64,000 nucleotides of DNA from Rouxiella badensis (lineage in GTDB: Bacteria; Pseudomonadota; Gammaproteobacteria; Enterobacterales; Enterobacteriaceae), in assembly GCF_002093665.1 (NCBI RefSeq), contig NZ_MRWE01000001.1:1-64000 (forward strand), written 5' to 3'. Below the pieces are notes generated by a model. The model did not search any database, was not told where the DNA came from, and saw nothing but the letters and a program-made list of their open reading frames with translations. The first letter of the stretch is position 1; each line of letters opens with the position of its first letter. Shown one piece after another: positions 28,851 to 37,839 of this stretch. The translations under genes were made by a program, and so were the position numbers.

Positions 28851-29381
28851 TTAGAAGCTGTAACCCACGCCTGCGATCCAGGTGCCAACGTCAACACTGC
28901 GGATACGGCTCTGCTCGTAAGAAACGTCAAGAGCGACGTTCTGGATTGGGTTGAACTGGAGACCTGCACCGTAGGAGAAACCAACGTCGCTGGTGTCAGA
29001 CTTCTGACGCAGAACGGTAGAGTCTGGGTTTTCGGTATTGCTGAATTTACCGAAGCCGATACCTACTACGCCGTAGATGCTAGCCCAGTCATTCAGACGG
29101 TAAGCTGGACCTGCGGTGATGCCGTAGTACTGACCTTTCTGATAAGAATTATCAGTCAGAGAGTGATCTTTTTCAGTGTAGGTGAAAGAGCCGATCACAC
29201 CCAGTGGGTTGTTGTCTTGCTCGTAACGGTATTTCAGGTTGAAGCCGTTTGCTTTATTAGCCACGCCCTGCATATCGCTCTGAGCATAACCAGCTGTAAC
29301 AGTGCTGGTATCAGCGAATGCACTTGAAGTACCTAAAGCTACTACGCAAGCTAATGCGGAAAGACATGCAATTTTTTTCAT
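28851..29381 (-). CDS. ompX: Outer-membrane protein OmpX
   Basis: Eight-stranded outer-membrane barrel of the OmpX/Ail family, linked in related bacteria to adhesion and complement resistance. I chose the ATG at 29381 with GAGGTGG upstream, giving 176 residues; longer in-frame starts would precede the signal peptide (KKIACLSALACVVALG, ending AFA). The family end pattern is clear: VALDVSYEQSRIRSVDVGTW, then terminal Phe in GVGYSF. It is divergent from rhtA, the E. coli neighbour order. The 390-base gap between is AT-rich and holds both promoters; no sRNA was recognised. Confidence 0.94.
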   Translation of the reverse strand: MKKIACLSALACVVALGTSSAFADTSTVTAGYAQSDMQGVANKANGFNLKYRYEQDNNPLGVIGSFTYTEKDHSLTDNSYQKGQYYGITAGPAYRLNDWASIYGVVGIGFGKFSNTENPDSTVLRQKSDTSDVGFSYGAGLQFNPIQNVALDVSYEQSRIRSVDVGTWIAGVGYSF

Positions 29382-29771
29382 AACCACCTCAAAAAAGGGA
29401 ACCAAAATAACCTTCACCATGAAAATATAACAAAAAGTAGTGTGAAACTCTGCCTCAATTAAGATGTCCAATGCACTTTATGGTGTAACAAAAAGTTTCC
29501 AAATCGACGTATCCAGCTAATTTAAAAGAGTTTTTTCACCGTAATAATATAAGATAAACTTATTGAACTTTTTCAAATTAGCGGAATATTCCTAATGTTT
29601 TGCGCAAATAATCAGCGGTTTTGTTGTGCAATTGTCTCATTCATCCCCTTGAGACAAAAGTTTTTTTACCTTCTGCTAACACTAATCCACTAAAAATTTC
29701 TGGTTGCCAGTACAATATCGGCTTTTCAGCGGCGCTCTATCCGCCTTTTACTCTGTACGGACCCGTTACCT

Positions 29772-30719
29772 TTGAAAAATAATTCTCTTAAAAATCAGTC
29801 GGGGCAACTTTTAACCGATACCGTTTCACCCGCAGCGGCTAAAGCACACAATCCGCTGATTGCCGTTGCAATGATATTGATTGCCATGCTTTCTCTGCAG
29901 GGCGGTGCTGCAATGGCGAAGTCATTATTCCCCCTCGTCGGCTCACAGGGCGTGACCGCACTGCGTCTTGGCATGGGGTCGATAATCCTGCTGTGCTATT
30001 TCAGACCGTGGCGAATAAAAATGCGCGGCGGCAATCTGCGCTCGTTGCTGATATACGGTCTGGCGCTGGGTTGTATGAATTATACCTTCTATTTGGCAAT
30101 TCGCACGGTTCCCTTAGGCATTGCCGTGGCACTAGAATTTACCGGTCCGCTGGCGGTTGCGATGTTTTCCTCTCGCCGCCCTATCGACTTTGTTTGGGTG
30201 CTGCTGGCGGTGATTGGATTAGGGTTCCTCCTGCCAATAGGCCATAGCGTGACTGGCATCGATCCCGTCGGTGCCGGCTTTGCATTGATAGCAGGCGCTT
30301 GCTGGGCGGTTTACATCCTCGCTGGCCAGCACGCTGGCAGCAGCTATGGGCCGGGCACGGCGGCGCTGGGGTCAAGCATCGGCGCACTGATCTTCTGCCC
30401 GATTGGCATTGCACAAGCGCACAGTGGTCTGTTTAGCCTGGATATTCTGCCGATAGGTCTGGGTATTGCGCTGTTGAGCTCGGCGGTGCCGTATTCGCTA
30501 GAGATGGTGGCGCTGACGCGGCTTCCGGCCAAGACCTTCGGTACGCTGATGAGCATGGAACCGGCGATGGCTGCTTTCTCGGGTATTCTGTTTCTTGATG
30601 AAATACTGAATCCGATGCAATGGCTTGCGCTGGTGGCTATCATCGCCGCTTCGGCGGGCTCGACGCTGACGGTACAGAAGCGCGCTAAAATTCGCGCGAT
30701 AAAAGTGGATCCGCAATAA
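29772..30719 (+). CDS. rhtA: Threonine/homoserine exporter RhtA
   Basis: Ten-helix exporter of the EamA (DMT) superfamily that removes excess threonine and homoserine. Protein stretches such as VPLGIAVALEFTGPLAVA, FSSRRPIDFVWV and TRLPAKTFGTLMSMEPAMAA match E. coli RhtA closely. The start is a TTG at 29772 giving 315 residues; the first ATG in frame would cut into the first membrane helix, so TTG initiation is likely and unusual. Monocistronic. Confidence 0.92.
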   Translation: MKNNSLKNQSGQLLTDTVSPAAAKAHNPLIAVAMILIAMLSLQGGAAMAKSLFPLVGSQGVTALRLGMGSIILLCYFRPWRIKMRGGNLRSLLIYGLALGCMNYTFYLAIRTVPLGIAVALEFTGPLAVAMFSSRRPIDFVWVLLAVIGLGFLLPIGHSVTGIDPVGAGFALIAGACWAVYILAGQHAGSSYGPGTAALGSSIGALIFCPIGIAQAHSGLFSLDILPIGLGIALLSSAVPYSLEMVALTRLPAKTFGTLMSMEPAMAAFSGILFLDEILNPMQWLALVAIIAASAGSTLTVQKRAKIRAIKVDPQ

Positions 30720-30790
30720 AATAAATTTTATTTTAAAATCATATAATTAAAGACATTATGTCGAAAAAGAAAATCTTTTTGCTTCACCGC

Positions 30791-30820
30791 TGCATCCAAA
30801 AGGCGAGCTGGGTCGTATGT
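30791..30820 (+). promoter_or_regulatory. Candidate ECF-type promoter for the FAS1 gene
   Basis: TGCATCC (30791-30797), a 16-base spacer and CGTATGT (30814-30820) form a plausible ECF sigma promoter about 50 bases before the FAS1 ATG. The CATCC core matches the -35 I remember for mycobacterial SigK. It may be the autoregulatory target of the sigma factor encoded downstream. Confidence 0.45.
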
Positions 30821-30868
30821 ACTTATGTCAGGCAATAAGTCCTACCCTCAACCCTAAAGGATTACATC

Positions 30869-31432
30869 ATGAAAACATTTATCCGTACCGCTCTGTGTGC
30901 TTCAATTCTGTTTAGCAGCGCGTCAATGGCTGCAATGATGTCAGACAACACCACCATGGTCGGTGGTGCAGCAATGTACCCTTCAAAAAATATTGTTGAG
31001 AACGCCGTAAACTCTAAAGACCATACCACTCTTGTCGCCGCCGTGAAGGCAGCCGGTCTGGTCGATACCCTCTCCAGTAAAGGGCCTTTCACCGTCTTTG
31101 CGCCAACTAACGCTGCCTTCGCCAAATTACCGGCCGGTACCGTAGACAACCTGGTCAAACCTGAAAATAAAGCCACGCTGACCAGCATCTTGACCTATCA
31201 CGTGGTCGCGGGTAAATACGAGATGAAAGATCTCGAAAAACTGCTGAAAAAAGGCGGCGGTCATGCCGAGCTTAAAACCGTTAACGGTCAAGCTCTGTGG
31301 CTAATCAGCAATGGTCCGCACAATATCCAGTTGAAAGATGCCAAAGGCGACGTGGCCAACATCAGCACTTATGATGTTAACCAGAGCAACGGTGTCATTG
31401 ACGTTATCGATACCGTATTGATGCCTAAATAA
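30869..31432 (+). CDS. Secreted fasciclin (FAS1) domain protein
   Basis: A 187-residue exported protein with a signal peptide (about 1-22, ending SMAA) and a single FAS1 domain. The domain marks are visible: H1 box GPFTVFAPTNAAFAKLP, the YHVVAGKY segment, and H2 box NGVIDVIDTVLMP at the end. FAS1 domains act in adhesion or matrix contacts. It is followed by an ECF sigma factor and a RskA-like anti-sigma factor, the same trio as the SigK/RskA/MPT70-MPT83 set of mycobacteria, so it is probably their target as well as their neighbour. Confidence 0.88.
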   Translation: MKTFIRTALCASILFSSASMAAMMSDNTTMVGGAAMYPSKNIVENAVNSKDHTTLVAAVKAAGLVDTLSSKGPFTVFAPTNAAFAKLPAGTVDNLVKPENKATLTSILTYHVVAGKYEMKDLEKLLKKGGGHAELKTVNGQALWLISNGPHNIQLKDAKGDVANISTYDVNQSNGVIDVIDTVLMPK

Positions 31433-31451
31433 AAACCCTCTCCTATAATGA

Positions 31452-31512
31452 GCTGTGTCGTATTCGGACACAGCCGGAGGGATGCAGTGCCGCCGGTGTG
31501 CTGCTCCCTCCG
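31452..31512 (+). other. Two consecutive stem-loops before the ECF sigma gene
   Basis: GCTGTGTC (31452-31459) pairs with GACACAGC (31467-31474). CGGAGGGA (31475-31482) then pairs with TCCCTCCG (31505-31512), whose end lies close to the ribosome site of the sigma gene. There is no strong T run. They could lower sigma translation relative to the FAS1 gene or process the transcript. Confidence 0.5.
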
Positions 31513-31530
31513 AGGTTTTAGGAAGAACTG

Positions 31531-32109
31531 ATGAAAGAAAACGCATTGGACAATCCGGCAACCGACAGCGTATTGCAAAGAGAGTTGATGCAGTCTGTCG
31601 CTGCTGGCGACCGTCAAGCCTTTGAACAACTCTACCGGTTAACCTCCCCCCGCCTTTTTGCGGTTGCGTTGCGCATGCTGCGTCGCCACGCCTGGGCAGA
31701 AGAGGTCTTGCACGACAGCTATATTACCGCCTGGAATCGTGCGGCAAGCTACAACCCTGCACTGAGTTCTCCCATGACCTGGTTGACGCACATCGTGCGC
31801 AATCGCGCCATTGACTGGATGCGCGGGAGTGATAATCAGTGGCTGGAACTGGAAGAAGGCGTAGAGGATACTCTCGGCAATGATGAGTACGATCAGCCGC
31901 TCATCCGTTTGCAGCAAGATACCGATGCAAAAAAACTGGCGGAATGTCTGGGGCATCTCCCTGCGGAACAACGACAGAGTCTGGTGTTGGCTTACTACCA
32001 GGGGCTCTCGCACGGCGAAGTTTCCGACCACTTGCAACAACCTCTTGGCACGATTAAAAGCTGGATCCGTCGCGCCCTGGATCACTTGAAGAGCTGCGTG
32101 GGCCTATGA
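31531..32109 (+). CDS. ECF RNA polymerase sigma factor (SigK-like)
   Basis: A 192-residue group 4 sigma factor. Region 2 spans about 24-93 (FEQLYRLTSPRLFAVALRML, then WAEEVLHDSYITAWNRA, and MTWLTHIVRNRAIDWMR). Region 4 begins near 138 with LPAEQRQSLVLAYYQGLSHG and ends with GTIKSWIRRALDHLK. AGGAAG precedes its ATG. The stop overlaps the anti-sigma ATG by four bases. Together with the FAS1 gene it recalls the SigK group, although I cannot place it in an ECF subgroup without alignment. Confidence 0.9.
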   Translation: MKENALDNPATDSVLQRELMQSVAAGDRQAFEQLYRLTSPRLFAVALRMLRRHAWAEEVLHDSYITAWNRAASYNPALSSPMTWLTHIVRNRAIDWMRGSDNQWLELEEGVEDTLGNDEYDQPLIRLQQDTDAKKLAECLGHLPAEQRQSLVLAYYQGLSHGEVSDHLQQPLGTIKSWIRRALDHLKSCVGL

Positions 32110-32837
32110 AAAACAGACGCGAATATCACGCTGCTCTGTCGGCAGAGTATGCGCTAGGAACCCTAAGGGGGCCTGCTCGCCTACAGTTTGAGCAGCAGAT
32201 GCAACAAGACCCGGAGCTGGCGGCAGAGGTCGCACGTTGGCAGGAGGCCTTTGCGCAGTTGGACAACCAGTTAAAGCCCATAGTGCCGCCCGATTCAGTG
32301 TGGAAACGCATTCAGCTGCAGCTGCCGCCCAAACCGCCTGCTACTGACACAACCCACCAGAGCACTTCTTCTAGGCTTCCCGGAATAAGCAGGCTTAACA
32401 GCGCCTATATTGGCTGGGCGGTGGCGGCCTGTCTGGCGGTTGTCTTAGTGCTGCCTAAACTTTGGGAATCCTCGTCGATGCTTTCGTCTCAAGCAACGCC
32501 AGTGGCTATTCTTGGCAACGGCGCGGGGACAGCGGATTCCGGACAATGGGTGGTGACCGCCAGTAACACCTCCAGTCAGGTTCAGCAGTTGACCATTACG
32601 CCGCTGCACGCCGCGGAGGTCGCCAGCGATCGCAGTCTGGAACTTTGGGTTATCCCTGCCGGCGGCAAACCGCAATCCCTGGGGCTGTTGAGCAACAGCG
32701 CCGCGACGCAGTTGGCATTAAACGACAATCTCGCCAACGGCAACTCGACGCTGGCTATCAGCCTTGAGCCTAAAGGCGGCTCCCCTACCGGCCAACCCAC
32801 AGGTGCGGTGCTCTACAGCGGACGCATCACGCTTTAG
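32106..32837 (+). CDS. RskA-like anti-sigma factor
   Basis: A 243-residue membrane protein that should hold the sigma factor inactive. The N-terminal cytoplasmic part (ALSAEYALGTLRGPARLQFE) matches the anti-sigma-K family. One membrane helix lies at about 101-116 (YIGWAVAACLAVVLVLP). The periplasmic C-terminal domain (LELWVIPAGGKPQSLGLL) is the RskA type. No zinc HxxxCxxC motif is present. Release probably needs regulated proteolysis; the signal is unknown. Confidence 0.88.
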   Translation: MKNRREYHAALSAEYALGTLRGPARLQFEQQMQQDPELAAEVARWQEAFAQLDNQLKPIVPPDSVWKRIQLQLPPKPPATDTTHQSTSSRLPGISRLNSAYIGWAVAACLAVVLVLPKLWESSSMLSSQATPVAILGNGAGTADSGQWVVTASNTSSQVQQLTITPLHAAEVASDRSLELWVIPAGGKPQSLGLLSNSAATQLALNDNLANGNSTLAISLEPKGGSPTGQPTGAVLYSGRITL

Positions 32838-32855
32838 CATTGCCCCCACGTCTTA

Positions 32856-32888
32856 TATATTGAGGAAGGCAGCACCTTCCTCAATATA
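32856..32888 (+). terminator. Stem-loop after the anti-sigma gene
   Basis: TATATTGAGGAAGG (32856-32869) and its perfect complement (32875-32888) enclose CAGCA. The T run after it is poor (CCGATTTAAATTT), so it is a weak terminator or 3' protector. The following 432 bases to dps are very AT-rich; apart from the dps promoter I see no gene. Confidence 0.6.
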
Positions 32889-33268
32889 CCGATTTAAATT
32901 TCCGATACAGCGTGAATAATCTACCGCACCAATAGCTCAAATAAACATGACATAATGCAGAATTGTCTTAATGAATTCTTTAAAATGCTCATGACAAAAG
33001 CCAATGAAAATAAATCACATTCACACCCACCATTTAATCAAACTCAAGCAAAATAAATAAATTCAAATAAAACAGCAAGTTAGTTAGAAAACTACGTTTC
33101 AGGGGTTGATATTAACGTTTATGGGCCTTAGGTTATTTAAAAGCAGCGCGGAATAATAAATTAGGGCTAGGTATAATTTCCTGGGTGGTGGATGGCCCGC
33201 TTTTTATTAATTAGCCCACGGCTATAAGAGTGATAGGAAATATTTTTCAACGTCATCTCCAAAGCTTG

Positions 33269-33276
33269 CTATACTT
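33269..33276 (+). promoter_or_regulatory. SigmaS-type -10 element of dps
   Basis: CTATACTT fits the sigmaS -10 consensus. It sits about 48 bases before the dps start, the distance seen in E. coli dps. No convincing -35 element is required for sigmaS. Confidence 0.55.
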
Positions 33277-33323
33277 ATTCCCGTGATCAAATACATAACT
33301 ACTCACTGAAGAGGATATTAATG

Positions 33324-33827
33324 ATGAGTACCGCTAAACTGGTAAAAACGAAATCTTCAGAACTTCTTTATACGCGTAACGATGTAGATGAAAGCACCAA
33401 ACTCGAGACCATCAAGGTTCTGAACAAACTGGTTGCCGAGTTCATCGACCTGTCGCTGATTACTAAACAGGCGCACTGGAACATGCGTGGCGCAAATTTT
33501 ATCGGCGTGCATGAAATGCTCGACGGCTTCCGTACCGCAATCACTGAGCACCAGGATACTATCGCAGAACGTGTTGTTCAGTTAGGTGGGGTTGCGCTGG
33601 GTACCGTGCAGGTCGTGAACGACAAGACGCCGCTGAAAAGCTATCCAACCAATATTCATACCGTCCAGGAGCATCTTAAAGCCCTGGCAGAACGTTACGC
33701 GATAGTTGCCAACGATACCCGTAAGGCGATTACTCAGGTCGAAGATGAAGATACTGCGGATATCTTTACTGCCGCATCTCGCGACCTCGATAAATTCTTG
33801 TGGTTTATCGAATCCAACATCGAGTAA
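33324..33827 (+). CDS. dps: DNA-binding ferritin-like protein Dps
   Basis: Twelve-subunit stationary-phase protein that coats DNA and oxidises iron with peroxide. The ferroxidase ligands are all present: His51, His63, Asp67, Asp78 and Glu82 ([20 protein letters not shown] and onward). The N-terminus [10 protein letters not shown] holds the Lys residues used for DNA binding. I start at the second of two ATGs (33324), as in E. coli; 33321 is equally possible by spacing to GAGGA. The protein is 167 residues. It is followed by a strong terminator. Confidence 0.96.
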   Translation: MSTAKLVKTKSSELLYTRNDVDESTKLETIKVLNKLVAEFIDLSLITKQAHWNMRGANFIGVHEMLDGFRTAITEHQDTIAERVVQLGGVALGTVQVVNDKTPLKSYPTNIHTVQEHLKALAERYAIVANDTRKAITQVEDEDTADIFTAASRDLDKFLWFIESNIE

Positions 33828-33884
33828 CGACGGAAAGTATTATTTATCCGTCATACGTCATCACTAACGACGATTTTTGAACAG

Positions 33885-33914
33885 ATGAGGAGCTTCGGCT
33901 CCTCATTTTTTTTT
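33885..33914 (+). terminator. Terminator of dps
   Basis: ATGAGGAGC and GCTCCTCAT pair around a TTCG tetraloop (33885-33906), followed by nine T. It is a textbook strong terminator. Confidence 0.92.
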
Positions 33915-34129
33915 GCCCAAACTTGGCCCTTCCTTTCACCACCGCCCTATAAACGTGCATCAAAAGACATTATTGCCTCCTGCTCCGTTTTAAGACACAC
34001 TCCACGCTCCATAAAAAGGCATACCACCGCCTTTGCAAGCAATTTTGTTAGCAGAAGCACGTACTTTATGTATAACAATGTTAATAAATGCGCAGTTTTG
34101 AGATAAAAAATAGTTTAGCCTAGTGATTC

Positions 34130-34175
34130 GCACCAAAATGGACATCCGCGAAAAACCAAGGCACCAATTTGGTGC
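34130..34175 (+). promoter_or_regulatory. Two NtrC binding sites upstream of glnH
   Basis: GCACCAATTTGGTGC (34161-34175) is a full NtrC palindrome. GCACC-AAAAT-GGACA (34130-34144) is a second, imperfect copy 31 bases away, three helical turns. They lie about 110 and 140 bases before the predicted start of transcription, an enhancer position. Confidence 0.8.
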
Positions 34176-34250
34176 AAACCCTGAGGCATTTTAGCATTTC
34201 ATGCCAATGAATGGCGACTAACCCCTTGAAATTAAACAAAGATAGAAATG

Positions 34251-34266
34251 TGGCATAACTTTTGCT
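34251..34266 (+). promoter_or_regulatory. Sigma54 promoter of glnHPQ
   Basis: TGGCATAACTTTTGCT has the invariant GG and GC at the exact sigma54 spacing. With the NtrC sites upstream it predicts nitrogen-limited expression, as for E. coli glnHp2. Confidence 0.8.
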
Positions 34267-34328
34267 TATCACCCACGTAACTATAAAAGGGTATGTTCTC
34301 CCATAAATATACAAAGGAAATTGCACTT

Positions 34329-35072
34329 ATGAAGTCGATGTTAAAAGTTTCCCTGGCCGCACTGACTCTGGCCTTTGCAGTAAGCTCTCATGCAGCAGAA
34401 GAAAAACTTATCGTGGCTACTGATACCGCATTTGTTCCTTTTGAATTTAAACAGGGTGACAAATACGTCGGTTTCGATATCGACCTGTGGGCAGCGCTGG
34501 CAAAAGAAATGAAAGTTTCTTATACCCTGAAGCCTATGGACTTTGACGGTATCATCCCCGCATTGCAGACCAAAAACATCGACCTGGCTCTGGCGGGTAT
34601 CACTATTACCCCACAGCGCGCGCAGGCAGTTGATTTTTCTGACGGCTACTACACTAGCGGCCTGATCACCATGGTTAAGTCAAACAATACCGATATCAAA
34701 GGGACTCAAGACTTGAACGGTAAAGTGGTGGCAGTGAAAAGCGGCACCAGCTCCGTCAACTATTTGGCTTCAAACCTGAAACCTAAAGACGTTCGCCAGT
34801 TCCCGAACATCGACAGCGCCTACATGGAGCTGGGTACAGGTCGTGCTGACGCGGTACTGTTCGATGCCCCTAATATTCAGTACTACATCAAAACCGCCGG
34901 TCACGGTAACTTTAAAACTGTAGGTCCAGCCGTTGCAGGTCAGGACTACGGCGTTGCCTTCCCGAAAGGCAGCCCACTGCGTGATAAAGTTAACGCTGCA
35001 CTTAAAACGCTGCGCGCGAACGGCACTTACGCTGCTATCTATAAAAAATGGTTTGATGCCGAACCTAAATAA
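34329..35072 (+). CDS. glnH: Glutamine-binding periplasmic protein GlnH
   Basis: Captures glutamine for GlnPQ. I chose the ATG at 34329, with AAGGAA upstream, giving 247 residues against 248 in E. coli. The signal peptide ([20 protein letters not shown], cut after AA) is nearly identical to E. coli. The family 3 binding-protein signature around [20 protein letters not shown] is present. An attenuating stem-loop separates it from glnP, which should give more binding protein than permease. A sigma54 promoter lies upstream. Confidence 0.96.
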   Translation: MKSMLKVSLAALTLAFAVSSHAAEEKLIVATDTAFVPFEFKQGDKYVGFDIDLWAALAKEMKVSYTLKPMDFDGIIPALQTKNIDLALAGITITPQRAQAVDFSDGYYTSGLITMVKSNNTDIKGTQDLNGKVVAVKSGTSSVNYLASNLKPKDVRQFPNIDSAYMELGTGRADAVLFDAPNIQYYIKTAGHGNFKTVGPAVAGQDYGVAFPKGSPLRDKVNAALKTLRANGTYAAIYKKWFDAEPK

Positions 35073-35124
35073 TTGCACTAACGAGGTATAGCTGTCCTGC
35101 GTGACTCACGCACAGTCTATATCA

Positions 35125-35168
35125 CCGGCCCTGAGTGGAATATCACCAGGGTCGGCTTTGTTTTGTTT
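35125..35168 (+). terminator. Attenuator between glnH and glnP
   Basis: CCGGCCCTG (35125-35133) pairs with CAGGGTCGG (35147-35155, one G-T pair) and is followed by CTTTGTTTTGTTT. It probably lets only part of the transcripts continue into glnPQ. Confidence 0.65.
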
Positions 35169-35184
35169 ATCAGGAGATTAATCC

Positions 35185-35844
35185 ATGCAGTTTGACTGGA
35201 GCGTTGTTTGGGCCGCTCTTCCTATCCTTCTTGAAGGCGCCAAGATGACCCTGTGGATTTCTATCCTGGGTTTAGTTGGGGGCGTTATCATTGGCGTCAT
35301 CGCGGGCTTCGCGCGCGCGTTTGGCGGCGTTATCAGCCGTAATATCGCTCTGGTATTCATTGAGCTGATTCGTGGCACTCCAATCGTTGTCCAGGTGATG
35401 TTTATCTATTTTGCCCTGCCGATGATGATAAGCGGTCTGAGAATCGATCCGTTTACCGCGGCTGTGGTCACCATTATTATCAACTCCGGTGCCTATATCG
35501 CGGAAATCACGCGTGGTGCGGTGCAGTCTATCAATCGAGGCTTCAACGAAGCGGGCCTGGCGCTGGGACTTTCCCGTCGTGCAACACTGCGTTACATCAT
35601 CATGCCGCTGGCTTTGCGCCGCATGTTGCCACCGTTGGGTAACCAATGGATCGTCAGTATCAAAGATACTTCGCTGTTTATCGTTATCGGCGTAGCGGAA
35701 CTTACACGTCAAGGTCAGGAAATTATTGCCGGTAATTTCCGCGCAATGGAGATCTGGAGTGCTGTTGCCGTTATCTATCTGATCATCACGCTGGCACTGA
35801 GCTTTGCTATGCGCCGCTTAGAACGCAAACTGAAAATTTTATGA
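35185..35844 (+). CDS. glnP: Glutamine ABC transporter permease GlnP
   Basis: Inner-membrane permease of the HisM/GlnP family, 219 residues, the E. coli length. It has about five membrane segments, the family mark [20 protein letters not shown], and the EAA-type loop [18 protein letters not shown], which couples to GlnQ. CAGGAG lies before its ATG. Its stop overlaps the glnQ ATG by four bases. Confidence 0.95.
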   Translation: MQFDWSVVWAALPILLEGAKMTLWISILGLVGGVIIGVIAGFARAFGGVISRNIALVFIELIRGTPIVVQVMFIYFALPMMISGLRIDPFTAAVVTIIINSGAYIAEITRGAVQSINRGFNEAGLALGLSRRATLRYIIMPLALRRMLPPLGNQWIVSIKDTSLFIVIGVAELTRQGQEIIAGNFRAMEIWSAVAVIYLIITLALSFAMRRLERKLKIL

Positions 35845-36563
35845 TTGAATTTAAAAACGTCTCCAAACACTTTGGGAAAACCCAGGTGCTGCATGATATC
35901 GACCTGAAAATTTCTCAGGGCGAGGTCGTGGTTATTATCGGGCCATCGGGCTCTGGCAAATCAACCCTGCTGCGCTGCATCAACAAGCTGGAAGAGATAA
36001 CCTCCGGCGACCTGATTGTCGACGGGCTGAAGGTCAACGATCCGAAGGTTGATGACCGACTGATTCGTCAAGAAGCCGGGATGGTATTCCAGCAGTTCCA
36101 CCTTTTCCCGCACATGACGGCGCTCGAGAACGTGGCCTTTGGCCCGATTCGCGTCCGTGGCGCGAGCAAGGATGAGGCTCAAAAGCTGGCGAAAGAGCTG
36201 TTGGCGAAAGTCGGTCTGTCTGAAAGGGCGCACCACTATCCGTCAGAGCTTTCCGGTGGCCAGCAGCAGCGCGTCGCTATTGCTCGTGCACTGGCGGTGA
36301 AGCCTAAGCTGATGCTGTTTGATGAACCAACCTCCGCGCTGGACCCCGAGCTGCGTCACGAGGTGTTGACCGTCATGAAAGACCTGGCCGAAGAAGGCAT
36401 GACCATGGTTATCGTGACCCACGAAGTCGGCTTTGCCGAGAAAGTGGCCTCACGTCTGATCTTCATCGACAAGGGACGCATCGCAGAGGATGGTCCGCCA
36501 GCCGAGCTTATCAGCAACCCGCCAAGCGAACGCCTGCGCGAGTTCCTGCAACACGTTTCGTAA
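35841..36563 (+). CDS. glnQ: Glutamine transport ATPase GlnQ
   Basis: ATPase of the glutamine importer, 240 residues. It shows Walker [19 protein letters not shown] at about 34-51, Q-loop [11 protein letters not shown], signature [15 protein letters not shown], and Walker [15 protein letters not shown] with the His switch in [11 protein letters not shown]. All are standard for the polar amino-acid ABC family. It is the last gene of glnHPQ and ends at a strong bidirectional terminator. Confidence 0.96.
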   Translation: MIEFKNVSKHFGKTQVLHDIDLKISQGEVVVIIGPSGSGKSTLLRCINKLEEITSGDLIVDGLKVNDPKVDDRLIRQEAGMVFQQFHLFPHMTALENVAFGPIRVRGASKDEAQKLAKELLAKVGLSERAHHYPSELSGGQQQRVAIARALAVKPKLMLFDEPTSALDPELRHEVLTVMKDLAEEGMTMVIVTHEVGFAEKVASRLIFIDKGRIAEDGPPAELISNPPSERLREFLQHVS

Positions 36564-36591
36564 AAAAAGGCCCCATAAGGGGCCTTTTTTT
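36562..36591. terminator. Bidirectional terminator between glnQ and rlmF
   Basis: Seven A then GGCCCC, loop ATAA, GGGGCC and seven T make a symmetrical stem that works on both strands for the converging genes. Confidence 0.92.
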
Positions 36592-36610
36592 AATGCGGAA
36601 AACGCGGTAA

Positions 36611-37600
36611 TTATTTCCAGCGCTTACCGGCCCAGGCTTTCTGCTGGGAAGGCGTCAGGAAGGTCCAGGCGACAAAACGGCTGACTTTCTGCCCTTGCGC
36701 CATCTCGACGGTGCGCACGTTGGTCGCGCCGGCTTCTTCCAGCGCGTCATAAATCAGCGGCAGCGTGGTTTTCTTTGAGATAAGCACCGTGTACCACAGG
36801 CAGTTATGCGCCTTTTGCGCACTCTCTTCTACCATGCGTACCACGAAGGCCTCTTCACCCCCTTCACACCACAGTTCGTTGTGCTGACCGCCAAAGTTCA
36901 GCTCGGCCTTGTTGTCGCGGCCTTCAAGCCCAAGGTTCTGGCGCTTACGCTGGCTGCCTGCGGCGGCTTCGGCGGCTGAGGCGTGGAACGGTGGATTACA
37001 CAGCACGGCATCGTAGCGCTCGTCGTGACGAATAATCGTGTCGAAGATGCGCGGCGGCTTAGCCTGTAGACGGAAACGGACCTGATTGGTAAGCACTGGG
37101 TTAGTCGCGACTATTTTCTTGGCTGCTGCCATCGAGACTTCATCAATCTCGCTTGCGGTGAAGCGCCATCCGTACTCGCGCAAACCGACTATCGGATAGA
37201 TACAGTTAGCGCCAACGCCGATATCCAGAATCGCCACGTTTTTACCCTGCGGGATAACCCCACCGTTGCTGTCGGCTAGAACGTCCGCCAAGTGGTGAAC
37301 GTAGTCGGCGCGGCCAGGGATCGGTGGGCAGAGGTAGTCTGCCGGAATATCCCAGTTTTCAATCTGATAAAAATGACGCAGCAGAGCGCGATTCAGCGCT
37401 TTTACAGCCTGAGGATCGGCGAAATCAATAGACAGATCGCCCCATTTGTTTTCGGCAACAAATGCCCCAAGCTCTGGGCTGCTGGCAATCAGTGCAGGAA
37501 AATCATAGCGGCTACGGTGGCGATTTCGCGCATGAAGCCCGCTTTTCTCCTGCGGGAAAACTATCTTTTTATCCTGCGGAATCGCTTTCTTTCTTTCCAC
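36611..37600 (-). CDS. rlmF: 23S rRNA m6A1618 methyltransferase RlmF
   Basis: Transfers a methyl group from S-adenosylmethionine to N6 of A1618 in 23S rRNA. The 329 residues have a basic N-terminus (KKAIPQDKKIVFPQEKSGLH), the SAM motif ILDIGVGANCIYPIVG, and the adenine-N6 catalytic motif NPPF in DAVLCNPPFHAS. The start is GTG at 37600 with GGAG upstream at somewhat long spacing. E. coli RlmF (YbiN) is of similar size. It is single and convergent with glnHPQ. Confidence 0.93.
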   Translation of the reverse strand: MERKKAIPQDKKIVFPQEKSGLHARNRHRSRYDFPALIASSPELGAFVAENKWGDLSIDFADPQAVKALNRALLRHFYQIENWDIPADYLCPPIPGRADYVHHLADVLADSNGGVIPQGKNVAILDIGVGANCIYPIVGLREYGWRFTASEIDEVSMAAAKKIVATNPVLTNQVRFRLQAKPPRIFDTIIRHDERYDAVLCNPPFHASAAEAAAGSQRKRQNLGLEGRDNKAELNFGGQHNELWCEGGEEAFVVRMVEESAQKAHNCLWYTVLISKKTTLPLIYDALEEAGATNVRTVEMAQGQKVSRFVAWTFLTPSQQKAWAGKRWK

Positions 37601-37839
37601 CTGAATGACTCTCCAATATCAATGTTAAGCTTACCCAATGTGTGAGCGTAGTCGTCACGTTACACACCTCGGGGAAAATTCTGCCGCGTAAGATAACACA
37701 AACGGCCCGCCATGACTGTCAGCATGACACACCAGGCCACTGTAATTCGACGCCGCCTTGGCTAAGCTATTGAGAAACTGCCTAATGACTGACGCACATT
37801 ACGCCAGTGGGCAACGCTAAATGACCAAAAAGGTGAACT

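Noticed and set aside
29382-29771. Possible small RNA between ompX and rhtA
   Set aside because: The gap is AT-rich, but no stem plus T run inside it looks like an independent RNA gene.
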